Notes: generated by a model not told the origin, from the sequence alone. Positions 46,539 through 56,390 are shown, counted from the first letter of the stretch. The stretch: 64,000 nt of DNA from Chloroflexi bacterium bin20 (GCA_002238485.1 MPMG01000002.1:364689-428688); one strand, 5' to 3'. A program made the numbers and translations.

Positions 46539-48313
46539 ACCCCCCAAAGCAGGTCCAGCCCCAGCAGCAGCGCCGCCAGCGTTACCACTGTCATGCCGAT
46601 GCCGACCTTGGAAAAATCGCTGAACTTGTAGCCACCTGGTCCCATCATCAGGATATTGACCGGATGCGCAATCGGTGTGAGGAAAGCCATGGAGCAAGCC
46701 ATCGCCACCGCCACCGACATCGCCCGCGCGTCCACGCCCATCTGCAGCGCCGCATTGATCGCCAGCGGCCCCACCAGCAGCGCCGTCACCTGCCCACCGA
46801 TGATCTGCACCACCAGCATCGTCAGCAGCACCAGGCCCGCCACCACGACCAACCCGCCCGCGCCCGACAAGCCGTTCACCAACAGCGCGCCTAGCCGATC
46901 CGCCAAACCAGAATCGGTGATAGCCAGGCTCAATGGCAGCATGCCCGCCACCAGGAAGATGACCCGCCACTCGACTGCGGCATAGAAGTCGTCCATCGCC
47001 AAGCAGCCGCTGATCACCATAAGCGCCGCGCCACCTAGCATGGCGATGGGCAGGGGCACGAGATTCAAGATGGATAGCGCCAATGCCAGCGCCGTTATGG
47101 CAATCGCAACGGGCGCGCGCCGCCTGTCCACCGAATGCGCCGAATACGCGCCAGCCGGCAGGATGTAATTTCGATTGTGCGAGAGCCGCTCGATATCTTC
47201 GCCTTGCCCTACCACCAGCACGGCATCGCCCACGCGCAGCGGCAATTTGCGCACATCGGTGTGCTGGCTGCGTCCATCTCGCCACAGCGCCACAGCCAGC
47301 AAGCCAGCATCGCGATTGAGTTTCAATTGCGACAGGGTTTTGCCAATGGCATCCGAGCGCGGCGCGATCATGATTTCGATGGGTTCCATGGGCAGCGCGC
47401 CATTGCCAACAGAAACGAGCTCGTTGCCCCAGCCCAGCAGCTGCGCCAGTCGTTCTTCGCGCCCGACGATGAGCAACTCGTCGCCTGGCACGATCAGCTG
47501 GCTGGATTTGGGCACGGAGATCGTATCGCCGCCACGCTGCACAGCCGCCACCGTCAAGCCCAGCTCGCTATTGATGGCGCTTTCTCCGACGCTGCGCCCC
47601 GCCAATCGCGAGCCGCTCAGCACGCGCACCTGCCACATGCGCTCTGCCAACTGGTAGGTATTGTGCAGGTCGGGCTGGCTGAATGCCTGTGTCATGGAGG
47701 CGCGTTCGGGCAGCAGACGCCGTCCCAACAGCAGCATATACACCAGGCTCGCAAACACGATCAAGCCGCCCACCGGCAAAAAGTCCAGCATGCCCAGCCC
47801 GTCTATGCCGCGCGACAGCAGCAGTTCGCTCATGAGGATGTTGGCGGTGGTCAAATAAGTCGCCATGCCACCGACCAGCGTGCCGAAAGACATGGGCATC
47901 AGCAGCTTGGAAACAGAAATGCCCGAGATGCGCGCCACCCGCACAGCCGCTGGCAGCAGCACCGCCCCCGCCGCCACATTATTCATAATCAGCGAAAGCG
48001 CCGCCCCCGCCGCCATGAACAAGGCGATCAGCTTGGCTTCGCTGCCGCGTCCATAATCGTGCAAGGCGCTGGCGATGAACTGGATGACGCCCGTTTGCTC
48101 TAGCCCGCGCGTGATGATGAACAAGCCGATCAACGTGATGACTACCGAACTGCTGAAGCCAGCCAAGACTTCTGTGGCGGGCAGCAAGCCGCTGAATGCC
48201 ACCAGCAGCAGCACGATGACAGCGATCAGCTCGGTTTTCAGACGCGTCAAGGCGATCAAGCCAAAAAGCGCGCAGATGATGCCGATGACGATCAACTCGG
48301 CTGTGGTGAGCAT
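46535..48313 (-). CDS. SLC13/DASS-family permease with RCK_C domains
   Basis: A 592-residue membrane protein with about eleven hydrophobic segments in two halves separated by two soluble RCK_C (TrkA-C) domains at about residues 210-385, recognisable from VRVLSGSRLAGRSVGES and IMIAPRSDAIGKTLSQL. The first half has the NNVAAGAVLLP motif and the second QIIGGQVTALLVGPLAIN, as in SLC13-type anion transporters. RCK-bearing members have been linked to sulfate or other anion uptake. It is a single gene. Confidence 0.88.
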   Translation of the reverse strand: MLTTAELIVIGIICALFGLIALTRLKTELIAVIVLLLVAFSGLLPATEVLAGFSSSVVITLIGLFIITRGLEQTGVIQFIASALHDYGRGSEAKLIALFMAAGAALSLIMNNVAAGAVLLPAAVRVARISGISVSKLLMPMSFGTLVGGMATYLTTANILMSELLLSRGIDGLGMLDFLPVGGLIVFASLVYMLLLGRRLLPERASMTQAFSQPDLHNTYQLAERMWQVRVLSGSRLAGRSVGESAINSELGLTVAAVQRGGDTISVPKSSQLIVPGDELLIVGREERLAQLLGWGNELVSVGNGALPMEPIEIMIAPRSDAIGKTLSQLKLNRDAGLLAVALWRDGRSQHTDVRKLPLRVGDAVLVVGQGEDIERLSHNRNYILPAGAYSAHSVDRRRAPVAIAITALALALSILNLVPLPIAMLGGAALMVISGCLAMDDFYAAVEWRVIFLVAGMLPLSLAITDSGLADRLGALLVNGLSGAGGLVVVAGLVLLTMLVVQIIGGQVTALLVGPLAINAALQMGVDARAMSVAVAMACSMAFLTPIAHPVNILMMGPGGYKFSDFSKVGIGMTVVTLAALLLGLDLLWGV

Positions 48314-48376
48314 GGTGTTCTCGCGGAGTTGTGCACCTGCTGGCGAGTATAGCCGATGCGCGCCGCCAGAGTGCCC

Positions 48377-49390
48377 CTAATCCAACCCGCCATAGGCTTC
48401 TGCGAAAGCCTCGATCTCGGGCATGGTCGGCATGAAGTTGGCGCAGCCATGCTCGGTTACCACGATCGCGCCGCAGGCATTGCCCAGACGCGCCGCCTTG
48501 TACCAGCCCCAGCCGCGCACCAAGCCATAGATGAAGCCGCCGCCAAAGGCATCGCCCGCGCCCAGAATATTTGTCACCTCGACCGGGAAACCCGGCGCAT
48601 CAATCACAGCGCCATCCTGCAGGTGGATTCTTGCCCCTTGCGCGCCGACTTTCTCCACCACAGCGCCCGGACCCAAAGCCAGCATGGTCGCAATGGCAGC
48701 GCTGGTATCGCCAGCCACCTTGGCATCGGAGATCTGCGAATCTGTCAGCTGCATCTGCGACTCGTCGCGCAGCACCGCCGCGTTGATCTCGTCCGCTGTG
48801 CCGATGACCACATCGACCTGGGGCAAGACCGAGCGCGCCACCACGCCAAATGCGCGCAGATCGTGCCATTGGTCGGGGCGAAAATCGATGTCGAAGACAA
48901 CCTGCGCCCCCGCCGACCGCGCAACCTCGGCAGCCAGCATGGTCGCGCTGCGGCTGGGCTCCAGGCAGAGGTTGGTGCCAGCGAACTGGAAGACGCGGCA
49001 ATCGGTCAGCGGAGCGGCCAGGGCATCATCTATGGTCAAATTGATGTCAGCGCAATTCTCGCGATAATAAACTAGCGGGAACTTGGCTGGCGGCTCGATG
49101 CCTAGCACAACGGCCGATGTGCGCTGTTCTGGCTTGCGCGGGATGAAGCCCGTCTCGACACCTTCTTTTTGCAGAAAGTGCAAAATAAAGTCGCCTACCG
49201 GGTCTTCGCCGACTGCGGTCAACAGCGCCGTCTTCAATCCCAGCCGCCGCGCGCCCACGCTGATATTGGTCGGCGAACCGCCGACATACGCCGCGAAGCT
49301 GTCGATCTCGGTGAAAGGCGCGCCTATGTCGTTCGAATACAGATCAATGGAGCTGCGCCCCATGTGCAGCGAGTCCCAGGTTTTGCTCAT
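48377..49390 (-). CDS. iolC: 5-dehydro-2-deoxygluconokinase
   Basis: A 337-residue PfkB kinase with YVGGSPTNISVGARRLG near residue 31 and NILGAGDAFGGGF with the catalytic Asp. It is a paralogue of the kinase at 30149, sharing the PPAKFPLVYYRENCADI strip. The next upstream gene is iolG, overlapping by 4 bp, which makes the IolC assignment stronger here. It phosphorylates 5-dehydro-2-deoxygluconate before aldol cleavage by IolJ. Confidence 0.85.
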   Translation of the reverse strand: MSKTWDSLHMGRSSIDLYSNDIGAPFTEIDSFAAYVGGSPTNISVGARRLGLKTALLTAVGEDPVGDFILHFLQKEGVETGFIPRKPEQRTSAVVLGIEPPAKFPLVYYRENCADINLTIDDALAAPLTDCRVFQFAGTNLCLEPSRSATMLAAEVARSAGAQVVFDIDFRPDQWHDLRAFGVVARSVLPQVDVVIGTADEINAAVLRDESQMQLTDSQISDAKVAGDTSAAIATMLALGPGAVVEKVGAQGARIHLQDGAVIDAPGFPVEVTNILGAGDAFGGGFIYGLVRGWGWYKAARLGNACGAIVVTEHGCANFMPTMPEIEAFAEAYGGLD

Positions 49391-50406
49391 CCTTTTGCCC
49401 CGTCAATTTCGTCCAGGCGCACCGGCCGATTTTCGTGTAGCGAGCGCATACCCGCTTTTGCCATCACCACCGGCGCGCGCCCATCCTCGCCGTTGACCGG
49501 CACTGGCTGGTCTGTGACGATGGCTTCCACAAATGCAGCCATCTCGGCGGCGTAACTATCCATATAGCGGTCCATGAAAAAGTTCATCGGCAAGTCGCGG
49601 CGGACGCTGTTGCCATCGCTGAATGTGACGGCGTTGGCGTGCAGGTTTCCACTGCTGGCGGCGCCATGGCTGCCAAAGACTTCCACGCGCTGGTCATAGC
49701 CATAGACAGCTTGGCGGCTGTTTTCGATGCTGCCGATGACCCCATTTTCGAAGCGAAGCATGACCTTGGCGGTGTCAATATCGTCCGCCGCGCCGATGGC
49801 AGGATCGACCATGACACCGCCCATGGCGAAGACCTCGACCACTTCGCCCAGCAGAAAGCGGCACATGTCAAAGTCGTGAATCATCATGTCCATCATCAAG
49901 CCGCCAGACACTTTGATGTATTCGATGGGTGGCGGTGCGGGATCGCGGCTGACGATGTGCAGCAGATGTGGCGCGCCGATCTCGCCATTTTCGAGAGCCT
50001 GCTTCAAACGAATGTGATTGGCGTCAAAACGGCGGTTGAAGCCGATCTGCAGCTGCACGCCCGCCTTGTCCACAGCCGCCAGCGCCGCGTCGATTTCCGC
50101 CAGGTCGTGAGCGATTGGTTTCTCGCAGAAGATGTGCTTGCCAGCTCGCGCAGCCTCTTTGATGAAGCGCGTGTGGGTATCGGTGGAGCTGCAGATGACA
50201 ATTGCATCCAGCTCGGGCAGTTCAAAGAGCGCGGCGGGATCGTCACTGTGCGCTGGAATGCCGAATTCGCTGGCGGCAGCTTGCGCGGATGGCGCATGAA
50301 TATCGGCGATTATCCAAACCTTTGCGCCAGCCACGCGCGTCGTCAATGTGTCGGCGTGCACGCGCCCGATGCGTCCCGCGCCAATGATGCCTAGTCCCAA
50401 AGTCAT
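49387..50406 (-). CDS. iolG: Inositol 2-dehydrogenase
   Basis: A 339-residue Gfo/Idh/MocA oxidoreductase. GIIGAGRIGRVHAD binds NAD, FCEKPIAHD carries the conserved Lys-Pro, and VSGGLMMDMMIHDFDMCRF carries the active-site Asp and His of inositol dehydrogenases. It oxidises myo-inositol to 2-keto-myo-inositol, the first step of the iol pathway. It is translationally coupled to iolC. The gene is divergent from another Gfo/Idh/MocA gene 106 bp away. Confidence 0.88.
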   Translation of the reverse strand: MTLGLGIIGAGRIGRVHADTLTTRVAGAKVWIIADIHAPSAQAAASEFGIPAHSDDPAALFELPELDAIVICSSTDTHTRFIKEAARAGKHIFCEKPIAHDLAEIDAALAAVDKAGVQLQIGFNRRFDANHIRLKQALENGEIGAPHLLHIVSRDPAPPPIEYIKVSGGLMMDMMIHDFDMCRFLLGEVVEVFAMGGVMVDPAIGAADDIDTAKVMLRFENGVIGSIENSRQAVYGYDQRVEVFGSHGAASSGNLHANAVTFSDGNSVRRDLPMNFFMDRYMDSYAAEMAAFVEAIVTDQPVPVNGEDGRAPVVMAKAGMRSLHENRPVRLDEIDGAKG

Positions 50407-50512
50407 ACTCCGCCTCGCTGCCAGCGCCGCTCAGGATGGTGGTATGATAGCGAAGGAAAATCAACAAAACAATGCGAGCGGCGCTTTTTCAGCTGCGCAG
50501 AAAGGACAGGGC

Positions 50513-51526
50513 ATGAGCGCGAACAGCCTGCAGGTTGCTGTCATCGGTACGGGCGCAATCGGCAGCTTGCACGCGACGAACCTGGCGCTGCACACAAAGG
50601 GAGCGCGCGTATCGGCCGTCATGGATATCGACCGCGAACGGGCAGATGCCGTCGCACAAGCCTGCGGCGCGCGCGCTGTGACAGATGCCGCAGACCTCAT
50701 CGCCGACCCAGCGGTTGACGCCATATTGATCGCCTCGCCCGATGCCAGCCACGCCGAGCTGTGCCTGGCTGCCATAGCCGCTGGAAAACCCGTGCTCTGC
50801 GAAAAACCGCTGGCCACCAGCCTGGCTGACGCCGAACGCATCGTGAATGCCGAGCTGGCCGCAGGAGAACGCCTCGTGCGAGTCGGCTTCATGCGCCAGG
50901 TCGACCCCGCCCACTCTGATCTGCAGGCGCTGCTAGCGAGCGGACAGCTGGGCGCGCCGCTGCGTTTCCGTGGCACACATTTCAATCCCCGCCGCGGCGA
51001 CACGATCATCCGCATCGAGGGCGCGATCGTCAATTCGCTCATTCATGACATGCACTCCCTGCGCTGGCTGATGAGCGCCGAGGTGCAGAACGCCCTTGTG
51101 CAATGGCTGCCCGACCGCGCCGATATGCCCCGCAGCGCCCGCTTTGCCCTGGCGCATTTGACGCTGGACAATGGCGGCTTGGCCACGCTGGAATGGAGCG
51201 GCGACAGTGGGTATGGCTATGAAGTTGGTGTGGAGATCGTTGGCGAGCTGGGCACAGCGCAGACGCACAGCCACAGCAGCCCGACCATTCGCCGCGGCGG
51301 GGGGCTGTCGCAAGCTGTAAGTCCCGATTGGCAAGACCGCTTCGCCGAAGCCTATCGCATTGAAACGCAAGACTGGGTCGATTCGATACGCCAGGGCGCG
51401 CCGACCGGTCCCAGCGCCTGGGATGGTTATATGTCGCTGGTGATCGCCGATGCCTGCCTGCGCAGCGCCGACAGCGGTTTGCCCGAACTAACTCGCGCCA
51501 TAGACCGCCCCGCTTTCTACGCCTGA
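50513..51526 (+). CDS. Gfo/Idh/MocA family oxidoreductase (inositol dehydrogenase-like)
   Basis: A 337-residue oxidoreductase with VAVIGTGAIGSLHA at the N terminus, LCEKPLATSLAD, and SLIHDMHSLRW with the active-site Asp/His. Among the neighbours it is closest in layout to iolG, but the C terminus differs. The ATG at 50513 has an AAAGGA site; the frame is open further upstream through non-conserved sequence. It lies divergent to iolG, and the M24 peptidase gene begins in its stop codon. It may act on a different inositol isomer or a sugar acid. Confidence 0.84.
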   Translation: MSANSLQVAVIGTGAIGSLHATNLALHTKGARVSAVMDIDRERADAVAQACGARAVTDAADLIADPAVDAILIASPDASHAELCLAAIAAGKPVLCEKPLATSLADAERIVNAELAAGERLVRVGFMRQVDPAHSDLQALLASGQLGAPLRFRGTHFNPRRGDTIIRIEGAIVNSLIHDMHSLRWLMSAEVQNALVQWLPDRADMPRSARFALAHLTLDNGGLATLEWSGDSGYGYEVGVEIVGELGTAQTHSHSSPTIRRGGGLSQAVSPDWQDRFAEAYRIETQDWVDSIRQGAPTGPSAWDGYMSLVIADACLRSADSGLPELTRAIDRPAFYA

Positions 51527-52605
51527 TGCGCATACTGCCCGACCGCCGTGCCAAATTGCGGGCTGCCATGCGCGCGGCTGGCGTGGATATCGCCGCTTTG
51601 ACGCCCGGACCGACCCTGCGCTATCTCAGCGAGCGGGGCTGGCAGACTGGCGACCGACCGCTGCTGGCGCTCTTCCCGCTGGCTGGCGAACCCGCTCTCG
51701 TCTGTCCGGCGCTTATGGGCGAGTCGCCCCGTTTCGCCTACAGCGATGCCGAGTCGCCGCAACCTGCGCTGGAACATGCGCTGGAATCGCTGGCTGCTCG
51801 CAACAGGGCAATCGGCGTGGAGGCGAACCGCCTGCGCTATGCCGAAGCGCGCCTGATCAGCCAGTGCGCCCCCGATTCGCATCTGCTTGATTTCAGCGCG
51901 GAGCTGGCGGACTTGCGCATGATCAAAGACGCGGGGGAAATCGCCGCAATCCGCCACGCCATCGCCATGTCCGAGGCGGCCCTGCGGGACACGTTGGCAA
52001 GCGCGCGCATTGGCATCAGCGAACGCGAGCTGGCGGCCCGCCTGGACAGTCGCATGATCGAGCTGGGCGCGGATGGTCTGGCATTCGAGACGCTGCTGCA
52101 TGCCGGCGCAAACACCGCCCTGCCGCATACCGCTCCGCTCGCCTATCGCATCCAGCCGGGCGACCCGCTGCTCATTGATTTTGGCGCGCGCGCGGCCGGT
52201 TATTGCGCCGATATCACGCGGACAGTCTTTGTGGGCGCGGTCACAGCGGCACAGCGCGACTTCTATGCCGTGGTCGAAGCGGCGAATGCGGCGGCGCGGG
52301 CAGTTGCAAGACCCGGCGTCAGCGCAGAAACGGTCGATGTGGCGGCGCGGCAAGTCATCATCGCGGCCGGTTATGGCGACTTGATTCGGCATCGCACCGG
52401 GCACGGCATCGGCTTGCAAGCGCATGAAGCGCCCTACATCGTGCGTGGCAACCAGCAGAGGCTGCAAGCGGGTATGGTCTTCACGATCGAACCCGGCATC
52501 TATCGCATGGGCGAGATCGGCGTGCGCATCGAAGACGACATCCTCATCACCGAGACCGGCGCAGAGTCGCTGACAACCTTCCCGCGCGGCGCAATGGTGG
52601 TCTGA
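51526..52605 (+). CDS. M24-family Xaa-Pro-like metallopeptidase
   Basis: A 359-residue pita-bread-fold enzyme. A creatinase/prolidase-type N domain precedes a catalytic domain with the five metal ligands: the two Asp in LIDFGARAAGYCADITRT, His in HRTGHGIGLQAHE, and Glu in TIEPGIY and GVRIEDD. It could cleave Xaa-Pro dipeptides or related amides. It is coupled to the oxidoreductase upstream (TGATG). Confidence 0.87.
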   Translation: MRILPDRRAKLRAAMRAAGVDIAALTPGPTLRYLSERGWQTGDRPLLALFPLAGEPALVCPALMGESPRFAYSDAESPQPALEHALESLAARNRAIGVEANRLRYAEARLISQCAPDSHLLDFSAELADLRMIKDAGEIAAIRHAIAMSEAALRDTLASARIGISERELAARLDSRMIELGADGLAFETLLHAGANTALPHTAPLAYRIQPGDPLLIDFGARAAGYCADITRTVFVGAVTAAQRDFYAVVEAANAAARAVARPGVSAETVDVAARQVIIAAGYGDLIRHRTGHGIGLQAHEAPYIVRGNQQRLQAGMVFTIEPGIYRMGEIGVRIEDDILITETGAESLTTFPRGAMVV

Positions 52606-52655
52606 AGCCTCCCCCAAAATTGATCTACCGCCTCCTGACGCGGGACCGAGGGGCA

Positions 52656-53609
52656 TTACAGTCCGCGATACCGGCAATACCATTCCCAAGTTCGGCGCAG
52701 ACCCTCGCGCGTGTCGACTGTCGGCGCGAAGCCCAGCAGACGCCGCGCCTTGCTGTTGTCGCAAAAGGTGATTGGCGGGTCGCTGGAGGGCGTGGGCACA
52801 GACATCCAATTGATTTTCACGCCGGCCAGCTCTTCGATGATGCGCAGGAACTCGCTCAGCGAAATGGGCGCGCCACAGCCCAGATTGATGACTTCGCTGC
52901 CCAGCGGCTTTTCCAGCGCAGCGATCACGCCAGCCACCGTATCGGCGATATAAGTCCAGTCGCGCTGGATGTCGCCGCCATTGAACAAGCGCATCTGCTC
53001 GCCGCTTTGGGTGGCTTCCATCAGCCGCCAGGGCATCATGTCGGGTCTGCCCGCCGGTCCATAGACATTGAAGAAACGCAGCGCTGTAACCTGCATGCCG
53101 ACCAGATTGTGATAGCTGTGCGCCAGCATCTCGGCGGCGCGTTTGCTGGCCGGGTAGGCAGCCAGCGGACGATCGGCGTGGTCGCTTTCGATGAAAGGCA
53201 GGCGCTGCGTCTTGCCATAGACCGACGAGGTCGATGCCAGCACAAATTGCCCACAACCGCCCAGCTTTGCGCCTTCCAGCAGGTTCAATGTGCCGCCCAG
53301 GTTGACATCCATGTACAGGCGCGGCTGGGATACGCTGGCGCGCACGCCGGCCATGGCTGCCAGGTGCGCCACGCGGCGTATGTTCTGCCCCCGAAACAAT
53401 CCCTCCACCAGCTCAACATCGCGGATATCGCCCTCGACCAACTGGAAATTGGCATATACCCGCAGTTTTTCGGCATTGGCGCGTTTTATGGCTGGCTCGT
53501 AATAATCGTTGAAATTGTCGATGACGAGCACGGTCTCGCCGCGCTGCAGCAGGGCTTCGGCAACATGGCTGCCGATAAAGCCAGCGCCGCCAGTGATAAG
53601 GGTGGTCAT
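52656..53609 (-). CDS. NAD-dependent epimerase/dehydratase (UDP-glucuronate/glucose 4-epimerase type)
   Basis: A 317-residue extended SDR. GGAGFIGSHVAE binds NAD, STSSVYG supplies the Ser/Thr, and YPASKRAAE the catalytic Tyr/Lys. FFNVYGPAGRPDM and GDIQRDWTYIAD follow the UDP-sugar 4-epimerase pattern. The ATG at 53609 has an AAAGGA site. It probably interconverts UDP-glucuronate/UDP-galacturonate or UDP-glucose/UDP-galactose. A GGGACCGAGGGG relic of the palindromic repeat lies past its 3' end near 52645. Confidence 0.87.
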   Translation of the reverse strand: MTTLITGGAGFIGSHVAEALLQRGETVLVIDNFNDYYEPAIKRANAEKLRVYANFQLVEGDIRDVELVEGLFRGQNIRRVAHLAAMAGVRASVSQPRLYMDVNLGGTLNLLEGAKLGGCGQFVLASTSSVYGKTQRLPFIESDHADRPLAAYPASKRAAEMLAHSYHNLVGMQVTALRFFNVYGPAGRPDMMPWRLMEATQSGEQMRLFNGGDIQRDWTYIADTVAGVIAALEKPLGSEVINLGCGAPISLSEFLRIIEELAGVKINWMSVPTPSSDPPITFCDNSKARRLLGFAPTVDTREGLRRTWEWYCRYRGL

Positions 53610-53741
53610 GAGGCTGTCCTTTGTGTCTCCAAAATTTATACCACAGGCCACAGTGGGCGACAGTGAGAGCGCCACGCCTGTTGCGTTATCGCTTGGGCGC
53701 GGCTACCATTCGCCAATGGGTATACACAACACAGGCGGTCA

Positions 53742-54557
53742 ATGCGCATGAATGGACAACAGCTAATACAGGCACTGCGCAGCGGGCAGCGCGTTTATGG
53801 CAGCGCCATGTATTCGCCCTCGCCGATCTGGGCGCGCGTGGTGCAAAATCTCGATTTGGATATGGTCTTTATTGATACCGAACATACACCGCAAGACCGC
53901 AGCGCCATCTCGTGGCTCTGCCAATGTTATGCCGCGCTCGACCTGGCGCCCGTCGTGCGCATCCCCGAGCCCGACCCCTACCTGGCGCAGATGACCCTGG
54001 ATGGCGGCGCGCACGGCATCATCGCGCCCTATGTGGAATCGCCCGCACAAGTCATAGAACTGGGCGGCGCAGTCAAATTTGCCCCGCTGAAAGGCGAGAA
54101 GCTGCGCGCGGCGCTGGCTGGCGAAAGTGAGCTCGAGCCAGAGCTGACCGACTATCTCTCGCGGCGCAATGCTCACAAAGCGCTCTTCATCAATATCGAA
54201 AGCGTGCCGGCGCTGGAAAATCTCGATGACATCCTGCGCCTGCCTTATGTCGACTGCGTGCTGGTCGGTCCGCACGATCTGTCATGCAGCCTGGGGATCC
54301 CCGAGCAGTATGACCATCCCGACTTTCAAGCCGCCATCCGCACGATAATCAGCAAGTCGCGGGCAGCCAATGTGGGCGTGGGCATCCACCATAACTTCGC
54401 CCATCACGAGATCGAGTGGGTCAAAGCCGGCGCCAATCTGGTCATGCACAGCTCCGACATTTCGGCATTTAACCGCGCCTTGACCGCCGAATTCAAGCAG
54501 ATCCGCGCGGCCACCGATGATGTCGGCGATATTGTCGACGAAGATGTGCATTTTTAG
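53742..54557 (+). CDS. HpcH/HpaI-family aldolase
   Basis: A 271-residue class II aldolase. The catalytic His is in FIDTEHTPQD, and the metal ligands are Glu in NIESVPALEN and Asp in GPHDLSCSLG. The family cleaves or forms 2-keto-3-deoxy acids, releasing pyruvate or a related keto acid. ATG at 53742 or 53748 are both possible. It is followed 37 bp later by the damaged hydroxyacid dehydrogenase gene, which could reduce the keto acid product. Confidence 0.87.
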   Translation: MRMNGQQLIQALRSGQRVYGSAMYSPSPIWARVVQNLDLDMVFIDTEHTPQDRSAISWLCQCYAALDLAPVVRIPEPDPYLAQMTLDGGAHGIIAPYVESPAQVIELGGAVKFAPLKGEKLRAALAGESELEPELTDYLSRRNAHKALFINIESVPALENLDDILRLPYVDCVLVGPHDLSCSLGIPEQYDHPDFQAAIRTIISKSRAANVGVGIHHNFAHHEIEWVKAGANLVMHSSDISAFNRALTAEFKQIRAATDDVGDIVDEDVHF

Positions 54558-54594
54558 CCATCCGCGCAAAGCTCACTAGGAAACGGAAGCGACC

Positions 54595-55634
54595 ATGTAC
54601 AAGATCTGGTTCGAAAAAACGGTGCCCGACGATTATCGTCCCCTCTTTGAAAATGTGGCGGATGGCATCTGTCCTGCCGACCAGCCAGACCGCTGGCACA
54701 ATTTGGAAGAAGCGGACGCGGTCATGGCTGGCGGGAATAGCTATGATGCCGAGTGCATGGATCGCGCGCCGCGCCTGCTGATCATCGCGCGCACGGGCAT
54801 CGGCTATGACAAGGTCGATATCGCTGCGGCAAGCGCCCCCCCTATCGCCGTGGTCAATGCGCCGGCCTCCCCCCCCCCCGCCATATCGCCGTGGTCAATG
54901 CGCCAGACGCCCCCACCGTCTCCACTGCCGAGCAAGCCCTCGCCCTGATGTTCAGCGTGGCGCGCCGCCTCAAAAGTGTAGAAAACGCGCTGAATCACAG
55001 GCTGGCAAGCGGCGAACCCGGCAATGTCTGGGGCGATTATCGCGCGCTGGAATTGCAGAACAAGCGGCTGGGGCTGGTAGGCTTGGGGCGCATCGGCGGG
55101 CATGTCAGCGGGATTGCCCGAGCCATCGGCATGCAGGTAGCGGCTTACGACCCCTATGTCGGCAACGATCGCTTTGAGTCGCTGGGCGTGCAACGCGCCG
55201 AATCGCTGGAGGCGCTGCTGGGCGAGTCCGATGTTGTCTCGCTGCACCTGCCGCTGAACGATCAGACGCACAAGCTGATGAATGCGCAGCGATTTGCGCA
55301 GATGAAAGAAGGCGCGGTCTTCATCAATGTATCGCGCGGCGGGCATGTCGATGAAGCGGCGCTCGCGGATGCGCTGGACAGCGGCAAACTCTTCGGCGCA
55401 GGGCTGGATGTGACCGACCCGGAACCACCGCTGGCGGGCAATCCGCTGCTGGGGCGCCACAATGTGGTGATCACGCCGCATGTCGCCAGCGCCACCCTGG
55501 TTGGCAAGCGCCGCCTGGTTCTGCACGCGCTGGAGCAGGTCCTGCAAACGCTGCGTGGCGAACGACCGCCGCACCTGATCAACCCCGAAGTATGGGATGC
55601 CGTGCATGCGCGCTGGAAAAATGCGAGAGGCTGA
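54595..55634 (+). pseudogene. D-2-hydroxyacid dehydrogenase interrupted by a 41-bp duplication
   Basis: The first frame starts MYKIWFEKTVPDDY and reaches IARTGIGYDKVDIAAAS. The second frame resumes at IAVVNAPDAPTVSTAEQALA and contains the NAD motif GLVGLGRIGG, Arg in NVSRGG, Glu in DPEPP and His in ITPHVAS. The two are put out of phase by a 41-bp tandem repeat at 54843-54904 that includes two C runs. Removing one unit restores a ~330-residue enzyme of the usual length. The cause may be assembly error or a true mutation. Confidence 0.8.
54843..54904 (+). repeat. 41-bp tandem duplication with C runs
   Basis: TATCGCCGTGGTCAATGCGC occurs at 54843 and again at 54884, a 41-bp offset. The segment between contains a ten-C run. 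Because 41 is not a multiple of 3 it breaks the dehydrogenase gene. Confidence 0.85.
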
Positions 55635-55690
55635 AATCCGCGCGCGCCGTTGCCTCCCCCCGACTTTTCGGGGGGACCGAGGGGGGTGCT
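55632..55690 (+). repeat. Palindromic CCCCCCGACTTTTCGGGGGG dispersed repeat
   Basis: The best-preserved copy reads GAAATCCGCGCGCGCCGTTG, then the 20-base palindrome, then GACCGAGGGGGG. It sits between convergent genes and could serve as a two-way terminator. Confidence 0.75.
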
Positions 55691-56390
55691 ATCCCCAGCG
55701 CAGGGAATGCAGGGTGAAGTCGCTGGTGGTGATGCCGCGCGGCAGTGACAGGACCACATGCACCAGTTCGGCGATCGTCTGCGGCTCGACCAGCAGCGAC
55801 TTGTCTATGCCCGGCGAGGCGGCATCGCGCATGGGTGTATCGGCAGGACCCGGCGATATCATCACCACGCGGATCAGTTCTTCGCGCAATTCGGCAGCCA
55901 ACGCGCCCGTGAGGCCTTTCAAGCCGACTTTGGACGCTGTGTAGGCGCTGACGCCGGGGACAGACAGCGCCGTCACGATGGAGCCGATATGGATGACGCT
56001 GGCGTTGTCGCTGCGGCGCAGATTGGGCAGCAGTCGCCTCGTCAGCACATAAGGCGCGCGCAGATTCAAGCGCAACAGGTGGTCGAGCTGGGCATCGCTG
56101 GTGTCTTCGAGCATGGCGATCAGCCAGTCGCCGGCGCAATGGACCATTGCATCCAGCCGCGCCCCTGCGAGCTCGTTTGCCAGCCCAGCCAGCGCATTAT
56201 CGTCTTCCAGATCGAGCGCATGAACCTGCGCAGAGCCGCCCAGCGCCACGATTTCCTCCGCGACAACGCGCAACTTGCTCTCCGTTCGTCCCGCCAGCCG
56301 CACCTGCATGCCAGCCGCAGCCAGCCGCAGCGCGATCGCCCGTCCCATGCCACTGCCCGCGCCGGTGATGATTGCGCTCCGTTGAGTCAT
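55689..56390 (-). CDS. SDR-family oxidoreductase
   Basis: A 233-residue short-chain dehydrogenase with TGAGSGMG near the N terminus, a VHCAG motif in place of NNAG, and the catalytic YTASK. The start overlaps the homocysteine-methyltransferase-like gene upstream by 4 bp. The 3' end abuts the palindromic repeat. Substrate unknown. Confidence 0.87.
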   Translation of the reverse strand: MTQRSAIITGAGSGMGRAIALRLAAAGMQVRLAGRTESKLRVVAEEIVALGGSAQVHALDLEDDNALAGLANELAGARLDAMVHCAGDWLIAMLEDTSDAQLDHLLRLNLRAPYVLTRRLLPNLRRSDNASVIHIGSIVTALSVPGVSAYTASKVGLKGLTGALAAELREELIRVVMISPGPADTPMRDAASPGIDKSLLVEPQTIAELVHVVLSLPRGITTSDFTLHSLRWG

